From the NCBI GenBank assembly GCA_900754855.1, contig CAAEEI010000016.1:1-43124 (forward strand): DNA of 43,124 nucleotides, read 5' to 3'. The DNA is from Lachnospiraceae bacterium. Lineage in GTDB: Bacteria > Bacillota > Clostridia > Lachnospirales > Lachnospiraceae. Positions 16,613 through 25,865 of this stretch are shown piece by piece (positions within the stretch are counted from its first letter, which is position 1; every line of letters begins with the position of its first letter). The notes under the pieces are model-generated. The model made no database searches. It worked only from the letters and a program-made list of their open reading frames with translations, and was not told the origin of the DNA. Made by a program: the position numbers and the translations under genes.

Positions 16613-17839
16613 CTATATCTCTGCAGTAAAAAGCATCACCGGATTATTGGTATCCATAATATGATAACTGCCTATTTTCCTTCCTCTTCCTATGGTGGCC
16701 TGTATCACATCATATGTTTCATCGTATCTGCCCAAAATTTCTCCTGCTTCTGCTATGGTTTCCAGCGTAACGGCCGCTATACATACCCGAATCTTCCGGT
16801 CAAATCCGGCGATCAAAGCAAGGATTTCATCCAGTTTTCCTCCGCTGCCGCCAATAAATACCCGGTCGGGCACCGGCAATCCGGCGATCTGTTCCACTGC
16901 GTCTCCATGATAAACCGTCAGGTTATCTGCGGCAAACTTCTCCCGGTTTTTCTTAATCAATGCCACTGCGTCCCCGTCTCTTTCTACGCTGTGTACCTGT
17001 CCGAAAGGAACCTGTCTGGCACATTCGATGGAAACAGAACCGGTTCCCGCTCCGATGTCCCATACAACATGTTCCGGATGCAGTTTCATTTTATGAAGAA
17101 TCAATACCCGGATTTCTTCCTTGGTCATCGGTGTTTTTCCCCGTTCAAAGTCCTCGTCTGATAAAAAACATGGCCGGGTAATTTTCTTTGGGTGGGGATT
17201 TTTAATCATAGCCACACAGAGAGAAGGAAATTCTTTTCCGACCATCTGCTCCGGTGAACCAGACAGTAATTCCTGATTTTCATAAGAAAGATAAGCCCCG
17301 GAAAAAACCTCCACGTCCTCCAGATGATAATCCAGCATAATCCGACTGAGCCACGCAGGCCCCTGCTCTTTGCTGCAAAGAAAAAACACTTTGGGATTTT
17401 CCGTAACCATGAGCGCAATGGCGCCCGGAGAATGGCTTCTTCCATGTACACTCATGAGGCGGGCGTCTTCCATGGTTTCTCCTAAAGCCGCCCCCAGCAT
17501 CTGCATAGAACCGATGCCCGGAATCACTTCCATTTTCCAGTTTTCTGAAATCTCATCCTTTAAAATGGTTTTATACAGACTGTATAATAAAGGATCGCCG
17601 CTGACCACCAGCGCTACCGCTTTATTTTCTTTTAATAAGGTATCTATTTTGATAAAGGTATCTTTAATTTTACCCATCGGGCAAAAGTTTGCTTCTGTAT
17701 CTCCACATACGTTCTGAAGCATGGGAAGTATTCTCCCGGCAGCAATTACCGTATGTGCATTCCGCATACGTTCTCTGGCTGCCGGCATAAAGTATCCCTC
17801 GCTGCCCGGGCCGATCCCTATTATTGTCAAAAGATTCAT
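16613..17839 (-). CDS. cbiET: CbiET fusion: cobalt-precorrin C5 methyltransferase and C15-methyltransferase/decarboxylase
   Basis: A bifunctional enzyme of 408 residues equivalent to CobL. Residues 1 to about 205 are CbiE, a tetrapyrrole methylase (TIIGIGPGSEGYF, VVSGDPLLYSLY, EVIPGIGSMQML). Residues from about 215 on are CbiT, a Rossmann methyltransferase: a conserved MTKEEIRVLILHKMKL region, the SAM-site VWDIGAGTGSVSIECAR, and VFIGGSGGKLDEIL. It methylates C-5 and C-15 and decarboxylates the C-12 acetate. Its start overlaps the cbiD stop by four bases. The fusion is common in anaerobic Firmicutes. Confidence 0.96.
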   Translation of the reverse strand: MNLLTIIGIGPGSEGYFMPAARERMRNAHTVIAAGRILPMLQNVCGDTEANFCPMGKIKDTFIKIDTLLKENKAVALVVSGDPLLYSLYKTILKDEISENWKMEVIPGIGSMQMLGAALGETMEDARLMSVHGRSHSPGAIALMVTENPKVFFLCSKEQGPAWLSRIMLDYHLEDVEVFSGAYLSYENQELLSGSPEQMVGKEFPSLCVAMIKNPHPKKITRPCFLSDEDFERGKTPMTKEEIRVLILHKMKLHPEHVVWDIGAGTGSVSIECARQVPFGQVHSVERDGDAVALIKKNREKFAADNLTVYHGDAVEQIAGLPVPDRVFIGGSGGKLDEILALIAGFDRKIRVCIAAVTLETIAEAGEILGRYDETYDVIQATIGRGRKIGSYHIMDTNNPVMLFTAEI

Positions 17840-18924
17840 TTTTCTTTCCTCCTGACCTGTTCCAGCACTTTCCCGGCATTACTGCTTTCGGCAAGGATAT
17901 GGTTATCCCCATCCAGAAAAACAATTCCTACATCTGCCATTTCATGTGCTGTTTTGCGACAATACAACGAGGCTTTCTGGGCCATGTCTCCCCAGATACC
18001 CATAAGACGCTCTTCCTCTATGATTTTCATGGCCGCCTTTGTGGTCACACACTGATAGAGTTTACGAATGATTTCTGTGGAGGCGCCGTGTAAAGCCGCA
18101 TGCGTACAAATGGTTTCTATTCTTCCATCCGCCACATGGCTGTGGGTATTCATTGTTCCCGAAGCCACCTTAACCAGCTTGCCGACAAAACCTCCAATTA
18201 AAATATTGGTAAATCCTCTCTCCACAGCCTCCTCAATCATAAATCCGATATAATTACTGACCTGCAGCACACAGGTAAACGCGCCATACTCTGCCTTCAA
18301 GGCATTTTCTCCGGTGGTTCCCAGAACAAAAACAATGGAACGATGACCCTGTCTGGCATACATATCCAGTTCCACCAGCAGAGAATCTTTCATGGCTTCT
18401 TCGCTCATGGGACGAACGATGCCCGTCGTGCCCAGAATAGATAAACCGCCCTGAATTCCCAGTCGTGGATTAAATGTTTTTTTGGCCAGTTCGCCGCCTC
18501 CCGGAACCGACACAGTGACTCTGGCCGCCTGCGGCCCGATAATCTCCCGCAAAGCCTTAACCGTCATTGCTCTGGGTACCGGATTGATGGCATATTCTCC
18601 CACAGGAAGTTTTAATCCCTCTTCCGTAATCACACCGACGCCTTCTCCGCCGACAAAGGTAATTTCTCCCTCTTCAGGCAAAAGTTCCACCTGTGTTACA
18701 ATTTCGCTTTTATCCGTTACATCCGGATCGTCTCCGGCGTCTTTAATCACGGAACATACTCCCATCGCCCCGGGAATCACATCCAGATACAACGTTTTTC
18801 CAATAGGTGTCTCCACTTTGACCACATCCGGACATTTTCCCGTGGTCAGCCAGATTGCCGCTGCCGCTGCTCCGCCCGTCATGCAGGAACCGGTGGATAC
18901 GCCTTCTCTTAATCTTTTTTTCAT
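17836..18924 (-). CDS. cbiD: Cobalt-precorrin-5B C1-methyltransferase (CbiD)
   Basis: The C-1 methyltransferase of the anaerobic pathway, 362 residues and unrelated in sequence to the other corrin methylases. The N-terminal REGVSTGSCMTGGAAAAAIWL is the family signature. ALREIIGPQAARVTVSVPGG and GTTGIVRPMSEEAMKDSL follow, and later GGFVGKLVKVASGTMNTHSH is seen. It is coupled at both ends by four-base overlaps, with cbiC upstream and cbiET downstream. The assignment is secure. Confidence 0.96.
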   Translation of the reverse strand: MKKRLREGVSTGSCMTGGAAAAAIWLTTGKCPDVVKVETPIGKTLYLDVIPGAMGVCSVIKDAGDDPDVTDKSEIVTQVELLPEEGEITFVGGEGVGVITEEGLKLPVGEYAINPVPRAMTVKALREIIGPQAARVTVSVPGGGELAKKTFNPRLGIQGGLSILGTTGIVRPMSEEAMKDSLLVELDMYARQGHRSIVFVLGTTGENALKAEYGAFTCVLQVSNYIGFMIEEAVERGFTNILIGGFVGKLVKVASGTMNTHSHVADGRIETICTHAALHGASTEIIRKLYQCVTTKAAMKIIEEERLMGIWGDMAQKASLYCRKTAHEMADVGIVFLDGDNHILAESSNAGKVLEQVRRKEK

Positions 18925-19547
18925 AACTGGTACAGCATAGCGTTACAAATCGTTGCTGCAATATTACTTCCGCCTTTTCGTCCTTTTGGAACGATATACG
19001 GCACGTCTGTTTCCATGATCAGTTCTTTGGACTCCACTACATTCACAAAACCAACCGGGGCGCCGATGATCAGCGCAGGTCTGATCTGTCCCTCTTTAAT
19101 CATCTCATACAGACGGATCAGGGCCGTTGGCGCATTTCCTATGGCAAAAATCACTTCTCCGGAAAGCGCTGCGCCCCGCTCCATACAGATGGCTGCTCTG
19201 GTGCATCCGCGTTTTTTTGCCTCTGCCGCCACATCTTCGTCAGCCATAAAGCAGTGCGCCTCTCCACCGAAGGACGCCAGTTTCTTTTTATTGATTCCTG
19301 ACCATGCCATTCTTGTATCGGTAACGATATGCGCCCCTCTTCGCAGCGCTTCCACACCGATTTTCGCCGCATCTTCAGAAAAACAAAGATTATCTGCATA
19401 ATCAAAATCCGCTGAAGTATGGATACATCTTTTCACAATACTGAATTCCGGTTCCGGCCAGGTTCTTCCATTCAGTTCGCTGGTAATAATCTCCATACTC
19501 TTTTTTTCGATGTCCTCCGGTTTTACAATTGCAATTTTATCTAACAT
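18921..19547 (-). CDS. cbiC: Cobalt-precorrin-8 methylmutase (CbiC/CobH)
   Basis: Moves the methyl group from C-11 to C-12 to give cobyrinate. The frame is open further upstream, but ATG at 19547 is preceded by AAAGGAG and gives 208 residues, the family norm. A longer start would overlap cobT. Motifs are KRCIHTSADFDYADNLCF, with the catalytic His, DTRMAWSGINK and IGAPVGFVNVVESKELI. The C-terminus GGSNIAATICNAMLY is typical. It overlaps cbiD by four bases. Confidence 0.95.
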   Translation of the reverse strand: MLDKIAIVKPEDIEKKSMEIITSELNGRTWPEPEFSIVKRCIHTSADFDYADNLCFSEDAAKIGVEALRRGAHIVTDTRMAWSGINKKKLASFGGEAHCFMADEDVAAEAKKRGCTRAAICMERGAALSGEVIFAIGNAPTALIRLYEMIKEGQIRPALIIGAPVGFVNVVESKELIMETDVPYIVPKGRKGGSNIAATICNAMLYQL

Positions 19548-19572
19548 TTTTTCTCCTTTTTCAGACGAAACT

Positions 19573-20646
19573 TTATTTGCCTTCCAGATCCTCATAGGTT
19601 CCAAAATTTGTCTGTACAAAACTTGGAATCTCCCAATATGCCTTAAACGCATATTCTGCAATGGTAAATCCCATCACTGCGCCAGTTCCTTCTCCCAGAC
19701 ACATATTTGCCAGAATATACGGCTGTTTTCCCAGTGCGTCCAGCACCATTTTGCCAGCCGGTTCGTTGGAGCAGTGCGATGGAAACAGATACGGATCACA
19801 GGCCGGCGCTATTCTTACCGCCAACAACGCCGCCACAGAAGAAATAAAACCATCAATAAAGATCGGAATGCGGCAGGCTGCCGCTCCAATAAAGCAGCCG
19901 ACCAGACCGGCAATATCCAGTCCTCCTATTTTGGACAGCACATCCAGCGGATCTTTCACATCGACTTTATTTATGGCAATACTGTCTTTAATCACCTCAA
20001 TCTTATGTTCCAGATCTTTGCTGGTCAGACCGGCTCCTTTTCCGGTCACCTTCTCTACCGGCTGGTCAAGAAGGACTGCACAGATTGCGCTGCTGGTGGT
20101 CGTATTTCCAATACCCATTTCCCCGGTCGCCAAAAGAGTATATCCTTTAGCCTTCAGGTCTTCCACCATGGCAATTCCGGTCTCAATGGCTTTAATGGCC
20201 TCTTCCCGGGTCATTGCCGGGCCTTTTGCCATGTTATCTGTTCCATATCTGATTTTTCGGTTCAATACTTTTGGATTATCACAATCCGTGGCAATCCCAA
20301 TATCTACAGGAAAAACATCCGCTCCGGTTATGGAAGACATCACACAGATGGATGCGTTATGTTTCGTCATATTCTCTGTTACTGTCTTCGTTACAGCCTG
20401 TCCGGTCTGGGTTACGCCTTCGGCTACCACACCGTTATCCGCCGCCATCACAATCACACCCTTTTTCCCCAGATGTGGATTTTTATCTCCGTAGATGCCG
20501 GCAAATACCGTCACCATTTCCTCCAGTCGCCCAAGACTGTAGAGTGGTTTTCCCAAGGTGTTCCATCGGTCATGGGTATAATCCATGGCCTCTTTATCCA
20601 ACGGCTGTATGCTGTTTACTGCTTCCTGAAGCGTCATTTTCCTCAA
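19573..20646 (-). CDS. cobT: Nicotinate-nucleotide:dimethylbenzimidazole phosphoribosyltransferase (CobT)
   Basis: Activates the lower-ligand base by transferring phosphoribose from nicotinate mononucleotide, giving an alpha-riboside phosphate. It is 357 residues, the normal length. Visible marks are VIVMAADNGVVAEGVTQTGQ, GEMGIGNTTTSSAIC (phosphoribosyl site), VGCFIGAAACRIPIFIDGFI and the SHCSNEPAG region. The catalytic Glu of the family would be in the C-terminal LGEGTGAVMGF segment. A good AGGAG precedes the ATG. The base used cannot be told from sequence. Confidence 0.96.
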   Translation of the reverse strand: MRKMTLQEAVNSIQPLDKEAMDYTHDRWNTLGKPLYSLGRLEEMVTVFAGIYGDKNPHLGKKGVIVMAADNGVVAEGVTQTGQAVTKTVTENMTKHNASICVMSSITGADVFPVDIGIATDCDNPKVLNRKIRYGTDNMAKGPAMTREEAIKAIETGIAMVEDLKAKGYTLLATGEMGIGNTTTSSAICAVLLDQPVEKVTGKGAGLTSKDLEHKIEVIKDSIAINKVDVKDPLDVLSKIGGLDIAGLVGCFIGAAACRIPIFIDGFISSVAALLAVRIAPACDPYLFPSHCSNEPAGKMVLDALGKQPYILANMCLGEGTGAVMGFTIAEYAFKAYWEIPSFVQTNFGTYEDLEGK

Positions 20647-20665
20647 CTCCTCTATTGCTCTAATT

Positions 20666-21445
20666 TTATAATACCATGTACATTCCTACGGGAAATCCGG
20701 CAAATCTGGTGATGATCAGCACCAGCATAAGCAGAAAAATCTCTGCCAGCTCACTTCCGGCTCCCATGACATCTCCGGTGATTCCCCCGATTTTTCCGGT
20801 GATATATACCCGGAAAAGATAGGCCAGCAGGAAAAGAACGGCGAACATGACTATTCCCCACCAGGAAAAAGCGATCGTCATGGCAAGCACACCGAGAATC
20901 ACTGTGCCGATGACCGTACCCAGACTGACTGTGCCGACATAAATCCCGATTCCTGTTTTTCTTGGATAAATCGCCTTATAAACAATTGCTCCCTGAATCA
21001 TTTTTCCCGCCACCGGCATCATGAGAATCATCAGCCCTTTCATATCGCAGCAGGACAGACCCACGAACTTCAGCAAAATGTCAAAGCACATGGCAATCCC
21101 GCCATTCGTTCCTATACGGCTGTCCTTCATGATCTCCAGCATCCGCTCCTTCGTTCTGGCGGAATAGATACCATCCGCAGTGTCGGATAGTCCATCCAGA
21201 TGAAAGGCTCCCGTCACAAAGAAATTTGCCAGCAGGGCAAAAATAATCCCGTAAACTTCCGGCAAAACCAGACAAACCAGCAGATAAACCGCCAGATCCA
21301 CAAGACCAATCACCAGTCCAACAACAGGATAATAAAGAAAACCTTTATGCATATCCTCATCTTTTACTTCCCCCAGATCCACATTGACCGGAATCCTGGT
21401 CATAAACCCCAGGGTAAGCAAAAATCGTTTTAACTGTGTTTTCAT
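20666..21445 (-). CDS. cobS: Adenosylcobinamide-GDP ribazoletransferase (CobS)
   Basis: A polytopic membrane enzyme of 259 residues that joins adenosylcobinamide-GDP and the alpha-riboside, completing the cobamide. The family motif GAFHLDGLSDTADGIYS with its Asp cluster is clear, followed by MLEIMKDSRIGTNGGIA. Five or six hydrophobic helices fill the rest. It overlaps the stop of the HemC-CobA-HemD fusion by four bases and is followed by cobT. CobU/CobY, which makes its GDP substrate, is absent from the window. Confidence 0.94.
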   Translation of the reverse strand: MKTQLKRFLLTLGFMTRIPVNVDLGEVKDEDMHKGFLYYPVVGLVIGLVDLAVYLLVCLVLPEVYGIIFALLANFFVTGAFHLDGLSDTADGIYSARTKERMLEIMKDSRIGTNGGIAMCFDILLKFVGLSCCDMKGLMILMMPVAGKMIQGAIVYKAIYPRKTGIGIYVGTVSLGTVIGTVILGVLAMTIAFSWWGIVMFAVLFLLAYLFRVYITGKIGGITGDVMGAGSELAEIFLLMLVLIITRFAGFPVGMYMVL

Positions 21446-23859
21446 TGGTTCTCTCCGCCTTCTTTCACATCCTGTAAAATTGCTTCCACAATTCCCTCCG
21501 CTGTATAGGAAACTGCCGTTTTTGCCAGCCTCAGCCCCCGATTTTCTGCCGTTTTACTGGTGACCGGACCAATGCTGATATATTTTCCTTTTACTTCATC
21601 CAGATTCTCTACCATGGCCGTGAACGCTTTCACCGCACTGGAGCTGGCAAAAGTAATATAATCTGCCGTCTTAATCAGGCGGGACAGTTCATCTGCCTTT
21701 CTCTCGTCAACCACCGTATGATATAAGGATACGCAGGTATGAGCAATTCCTGCTTTTTCCAGAGCGTCCGGCAGCACGGCGTTGGCTTCCTGCGCCCGCA
21801 GCAGCAACACCCGGTCTTCCTCTTTCATCTGTGGCACCATCGCTGCCGCCATATCCTGGGAAGAATAAGCCGTCGGCATAAAATCACTGTAAATGCCATA
21901 GCTTTCCAGAGCTTTTTTCGTTCCATCGCCAATCACAGCAAAACGAATATCCCGAAGCGAGCGAATATCTTTCCGCTGCTCTTTTAGTTTTGCAAAGAAA
22001 CAGTGTACGCCATTGGCGCTGGTCAATACGATCCACGTATAACTGTCCAGTTCGTCCATGGCCCGCGTGAACGCTTCTGTTTCCATTTTTTCCGTACGAA
22101 TCAGACTGAAAGAAATGGCTTCGGCTCCCTCTTCTTTTAATAAAGGAGATAATCGATCCACCATGGAGCGGCTGCCGGTCACCAGAACTCTCTGTCCGGA
22201 TAACGGTTTATTTCCATACCAGTTCAATACGTCGTGCAGGCTGACCACATCGCCCACTACGGTAATCGCCGGAGTCTGGATACCTTCTTTTTCTACCACT
22301 TCCACAATGTTTTCCAGCGTTCCTGTGGCAATCTTCTGTCTCGCCGTCGTTCCTTCCTGTAAAACCCCTACCGGAGTTTTCGGGTCTTTTCCCTTTTCCA
22401 TGAGAGAAGCGGCAATGTTTGGCAGATTTTTTAATCCCATCAGGAAAACCAATGTCCCTTCTTCTTTTGCCAGAGTACCATAGTCCAGTACTGTGGCTCC
22501 GTTTTTATGATTTCCCTCATGTCCGGTAATCACATGAAAAGAAGAAGCAAAATCTCTGTGGGTCACCGGGATTCCACAATATGCCGGCACAGAATATGAG
22601 GATGAAATACCCGGAACAACCACAAAGTCCACTCCGGCCTCTCTGAGTTCCTGGCCTTCCTCTCCTCCCCGTCCGAAAATATATGGATCGCCACCTTTTA
22701 AACGTACAACATTTTTCCCTTCCAATGCCAATTTGATCAGAAGTTCATTGGTCTCATATTGTTTCAGATGGTGATGGGAAGAACGCTTTCCTGCATAGAT
22801 TAATTCCGCATCTTCTTTCACTTCATTTAACAGCGAACTGGATGCCAGACTGTCATACACCACTGCGTCTGCTTCCCGTAACACTTTCAGTCCTTTTCTG
22901 GTGATAAGATCTTCATCTCCCGGACCTGCTCCCACCAGATAAACCATTCCTTTATTTACCGTTCTGGCTGTATCTTCCCCCAGCCGGGTCGCCGCCTGCA
23001 CCAGAGAATCCTGCTCTGCTTTTACATGCAAACAGGTTTTTTTCACGTGCAGACCATCTCTGGCATACATGGCTCTCATGGAAAAACCATCCGGATCTCT
23101 TTTACAAAGCGCTGCCGCCGGAGCATTGCAGCTTCCTCCTATGGTGATCAAAAAGGCTCTTTCTGCAGCCAGCAGCGCTTCAGCCTCCCTGTCATGAATC
23201 ACATTCAGGATTTCCGCCATCTCCGCATCGTCTGTCCGGCTTTCTACTGCCAGAATCCCCTGTCCGGCTGCCGGAAGAAAAACATCTTCATCCAGATATT
23301 CATAAAAAACGCCTTCTTCTTTCTGATAACCCAGACGTTCTATTCCTGCTGCTGCCAGAATAATTCCATCATACTGCCCCTCTTTTAATTTACGAAGACG
23401 GGTCTGTACATTTCCTCTGAGCATTTTAATCTGTACATGAGGATTGATCTCTTTGATGAGTAATTCTCTTCGAAGAGAGCTGGTTCCCACGATGCTTCCC
23501 GGTTCCAGTTCTTCCAGTTTTCTGCCGTCGGTCGTCACAAAGGTATCACGGACATCTGCTCTTTTTAAAACTGCGCCTATTCCCAGACCCTCCGGGAATT
23601 CCATCGGCATATCTTTCGCACTGTGCACCGCAATATCAATGGCTCCTGATAATAATTCAGCTTCCAGTTCCGCCGTAAATACCCCTTTTCCCCCAAAAGA
23701 GGTCAGCGACTTATCCAGTATCTGGTCTCCTTTGGTATCTATTTTGGCAATCTCCACCTTCAATCCCGGAAACGCTTTCAGCAGAGCATTTTTTACTATA
23801 TCTGTCTGAATTAAGGCAAGAAGGCTTTTTCTTGTTCCTATCTTAATGGTTCTATTCAT
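21442..23859 (-). CDS. hemC-cobA-hemD: HemC-CobA-HemD triple fusion
   Basis: Three consecutive enzymes in one chain of 805 residues. Residues 1 to about 300 are porphobilinogen deaminase (IGTRKSLLALIQTD; dipyrromethane cofactor Cys in GGSCNAPAA at about C244). Residues about 305-545 are uroporphyrinogen-III C-methyltransferase (VYLVGAGPGDEDLITRKGL, RLKGGDPYIFGRGGEEGQ, PGISSSYSVPAYCGIPVTHR). Residues about 550-805 are uroporphyrinogen-III synthase (LSGQRVLVTGSRSMVDRL, WIVLTSANGVHCFF, ITFASSSAVKAF). CobA sits between the two earlier-acting enzymes in the chain. The frame is continuous. CobA-HemD fusions are well known in Clostridia; the added HemC makes one protein that turns porphobilinogen into precorrin-2. 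Confidence 0.96.
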   Translation of the reverse strand: MNRTIKIGTRKSLLALIQTDIVKNALLKAFPGLKVEIAKIDTKGDQILDKSLTSFGGKGVFTAELEAELLSGAIDIAVHSAKDMPMEFPEGLGIGAVLKRADVRDTFVTTDGRKLEELEPGSIVGTSSLRRELLIKEINPHVQIKMLRGNVQTRLRKLKEGQYDGIILAAAGIERLGYQKEEGVFYEYLDEDVFLPAAGQGILAVESRTDDAEMAEILNVIHDREAEALLAAERAFLITIGGSCNAPAAALCKRDPDGFSMRAMYARDGLHVKKTCLHVKAEQDSLVQAATRLGEDTARTVNKGMVYLVGAGPGDEDLITRKGLKVLREADAVVYDSLASSSLLNEVKEDAELIYAGKRSSHHHLKQYETNELLIKLALEGKNVVRLKGGDPYIFGRGGEEGQELREAGVDFVVVPGISSSYSVPAYCGIPVTHRDFASSFHVITGHEGNHKNGATVLDYGTLAKEEGTLVFLMGLKNLPNIAASLMEKGKDPKTPVGVLQEGTTARQKIATGTLENIVEVVEKEGIQTPAITVVGDVVSLHDVLNWYGNKPLSGQRVLVTGSRSMVDRLSPLLKEEGAEAISFSLIRTEKMETEAFTRAMDELDSYTWIVLTSANGVHCFFAKLKEQRKDIRSLRDIRFAVIGDGTKKALESYGIYSDFMPTAYSSQDMAAAMVPQMKEEDRVLLLRAQEANAVLPDALEKAGIAHTCVSLYHTVVDERKADELSRLIKTADYITFASSSAVKAFTAMVENLDEVKGKYISIGPVTSKTAENRGLRLAKTAVSYTAEGIVEAILQDVKEGGENQ

Positions 23860-23891
23860 TTATTCCTCCCATCAGGTACGATTCTGTCCTG

Positions 23892-24650
23892 TTATTCGTC
23901 TATGTTCGCAAAACCATATTTGTCCTCGTATCCACGAGGTGTAATCATTTTTCCATCCCGAACGTAAGTGTTGGAATTTCCAATAATCACGATGCTGAAC
24001 ATATCAATCGGAGCATTTTTTAATTCTCCCAATGTCGTAATATAAGAAGACTCTTCTGCACGACCTGCGTGGCGTACCACACCTACAGGAGTTTCCGGTT
24101 CCCGGTAGATCATCAGAATATCTGCTGCCTTTGCCACATAGTCCGCACGCTTTTTGCTTTTTGGATTATAGAGACAGACGATGAAATCTCCCTGTCCCGC
24201 ACAGTCTATTCTTTTTAAGATCAAATTAAACGGCGTCATCAGGTCACTTAAACTGATCACCGTAAAATCGTGCATCAACGGAGCGCCTAATACGGAGGCT
24301 GCCGCACTTGCTGCGGTCACACCCGGTACAGTTTCAATTTCCACATCCGACTTCTTTTCATTGGCAATTTCAAGGAGAATACCGGCCATCCCATATATTC
24401 CGCTATCTCCGGAACTGACCATAGCTACGGTCTTTCCTTCATTTGCCAGATCCACCGCCATACGGCAGCGATCCATTTCCTTGGTCATCGGCGTGGCTAC
24501 ATATTCCTTATCCGGAAAAAACTCCTTCAACATCTCCACATATGTTGTATAGCCTGTAATCACATCTGCATTTTTTATTACATCAATTGCCTTCGCCGTC
24601 ATATGTTCATAACCGCCCGGGCCAAAACCCACTGCGTATAATTTCCCCAT
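23892..24650 (-). CDS. cbiH: Cobalt-precorrin-3 C17-methyltransferase (CbiH/CobJ)
   Basis: A SAM-dependent tetrapyrrole methylase of 252 residues that methylates C-17 and drives ring contraction. It begins GKLYAVGFGPGGYEHMTAKA and has MVSSGDSGIYGMAGILLE, the CbiH/CobJ signature. ETVPGVTAASAAASVLGAPL and the conserved LIVCLYNPKSKKR-like segment (here FIVCLYNPKSKKR) follow. The long C-terminal extension of aerobic CobJ fusions is absent. It lies between hemA and the HemC fusion, with 32- to 35-base gaps. Confidence 0.95.
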   Translation of the reverse strand: MGKLYAVGFGPGGYEHMTAKAIDVIKNADVITGYTTYVEMLKEFFPDKEYVATPMTKEMDRCRMAVDLANEGKTVAMVSSGDSGIYGMAGILLEIANEKKSDVEIETVPGVTAASAAASVLGAPLMHDFTVISLSDLMTPFNLILKRIDCAGQGDFIVCLYNPKSKKRADYVAKAADILMIYREPETPVGVVRHAGRAEESSYITTLGELKNAPIDMFSIVIIGNSNTYVRDGKMITPRGYEDKYGFANIDE

Positions 24651-24684
24651 GGTTATCCTCCATTATCTGTTTATCCTTGTGGTT

Positions 24685-25863
24685 TTAATGTTTCAGGCAT
24701 CGGAAAAAGACCGCCAGATCCTCCGGCGTATTATTTTCTCTTACCCAGTAAAAGAAATGATCGAAAGCCTTTTCCACACCTTTATGCTCTGTCACCTTCA
24801 TAAAATTATCTCTGACATTAGCCATCACCGGCAACGATTTCTGGAAAACCATCCACTGCTCAAACTGCAGTTCATATTCATCCAGAATCCCCGTGGCGGC
24901 CTGCGCTTCTTCCAGTTTTTTCTGATTATTTTCCCTGGCAATACGGGTAAAATCATCGATATTATAATAGGCAGTCTCCGGTATGTTTTTTATCTTTGCC
25001 TCAATATCCATCGGTACCGCCAAATCAACAAACACTCTTGGTTTTTCCTGTTTCATTGCCTTGCGCAGGCGATTGCTGGTCAGAGTATAATGCGGACTGG
25101 ACGTCGCACTGATGACCACGTCCATGGCGTCAAGGTAATCATACCGGTCTTCATATTCGATCGTAATAAAATTACTCTGTCCATGCTTTGTACTGATGAC
25201 CTTATTGCTTCTGGTTGTCACGTAAACTTCCGCTTCATCCAGCGACAAAAGGTTCATCAGGACAATGCCGCCGATTTTTCCCGTTGCCCCGATGATCATC
25301 ACTTTTTTATCTTTCAGGCTTCCCAGCTCTTCTTCCGCGACTTTCACTGCCAGCGTCGCAGTGGAAACAGACGTACGGGATAAATCCGTCTCTGTTTTCA
25401 CCTTTTTTGCACTGGTCACCGCCATGCGGAAAAACGTGTTCAGATATACTCCTGTTGTTCCAATGGCTCTTGCCTGCTGATGTGCGGTTTTTACCTGCCC
25501 CAAAATCTGATCTTCTCCAATCACCATGGAATCCAGACCTGCCGCCACCTGAAACAGATGATGAATGGCCTTTTTTCCATGGAAAAACAGGAGATAATTC
25601 CCAATGTCTTCTTCTTCCTGCGCGCCCGCACATTCCAATAATACATCTTCCATTAAGTTAAAAACTACGCTCTCCCTGTCCGTCTCCGCATAAACGTACA
25701 TTTCCGTCCGATTGCAGGTGGAAAGAACGACGCACTCAGACACTTCCAGATATTCTGTCATTCTCCGCATCATGTCTTCCTGCTGTTCTTTGGTAAACGC
25801 AAACATTTCTCTCACATGGAGTGGCGCAACTTTATGACTGATACTGATTATCTGAATACCCAT
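24685..25863 (-). CDS. hemA: Glutamyl-tRNA reductase (HemA)
   Basis: Reduces glutamyl-tRNA(Glu) to glutamate-1-semialdehyde with NADPH, the first step to 5-aminolevulinate. It is 392 residues, slightly short for the family. The N-terminal ISISHKVAPLHVREMF and the active-site Cys in VVLSTCNRTEMYVY (C50) are intact. GLDSMVIGEDQILGQVK and the NADPH site VMIIGATGKIGGIVLMNL follow. The shortening is in the C-terminal dimerisation helices. It starts two bases after the cbiF stop. Many bacterial HemA proteins are regulated by heme-dependent turnover; no evidence for that is visible here. Confidence 0.95.
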   Translation of the reverse strand: MGIQIISISHKVAPLHVREMFAFTKEQQEDMMRRMTEYLEVSECVVLSTCNRTEMYVYAETDRESVVFNLMEDVLLECAGAQEEEDIGNYLLFFHGKKAIHHLFQVAAGLDSMVIGEDQILGQVKTAHQQARAIGTTGVYLNTFFRMAVTSAKKVKTETDLSRTSVSTATLAVKVAEEELGSLKDKKVMIIGATGKIGGIVLMNLLSLDEAEVYVTTRSNKVISTKHGQSNFITIEYEDRYDYLDAMDVVISATSSPHYTLTSNRLRKAMKQEKPRVFVDLAVPMDIEAKIKNIPETAYYNIDDFTRIARENNQKKLEEAQAATGILDEYELQFEQWMVFQKSLPVMANVRDNFMKVTEHKGVEKAFDHFFYWVRENNTPEDLAVFFRCLKH

Positions 25864-25865
25864 GA

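Noticed and set aside
16613..17839. CbiET fusion as a novel architecture
   Set aside because: CbiE and CbiT fused in this order is the well-known CobL-type arrangement.
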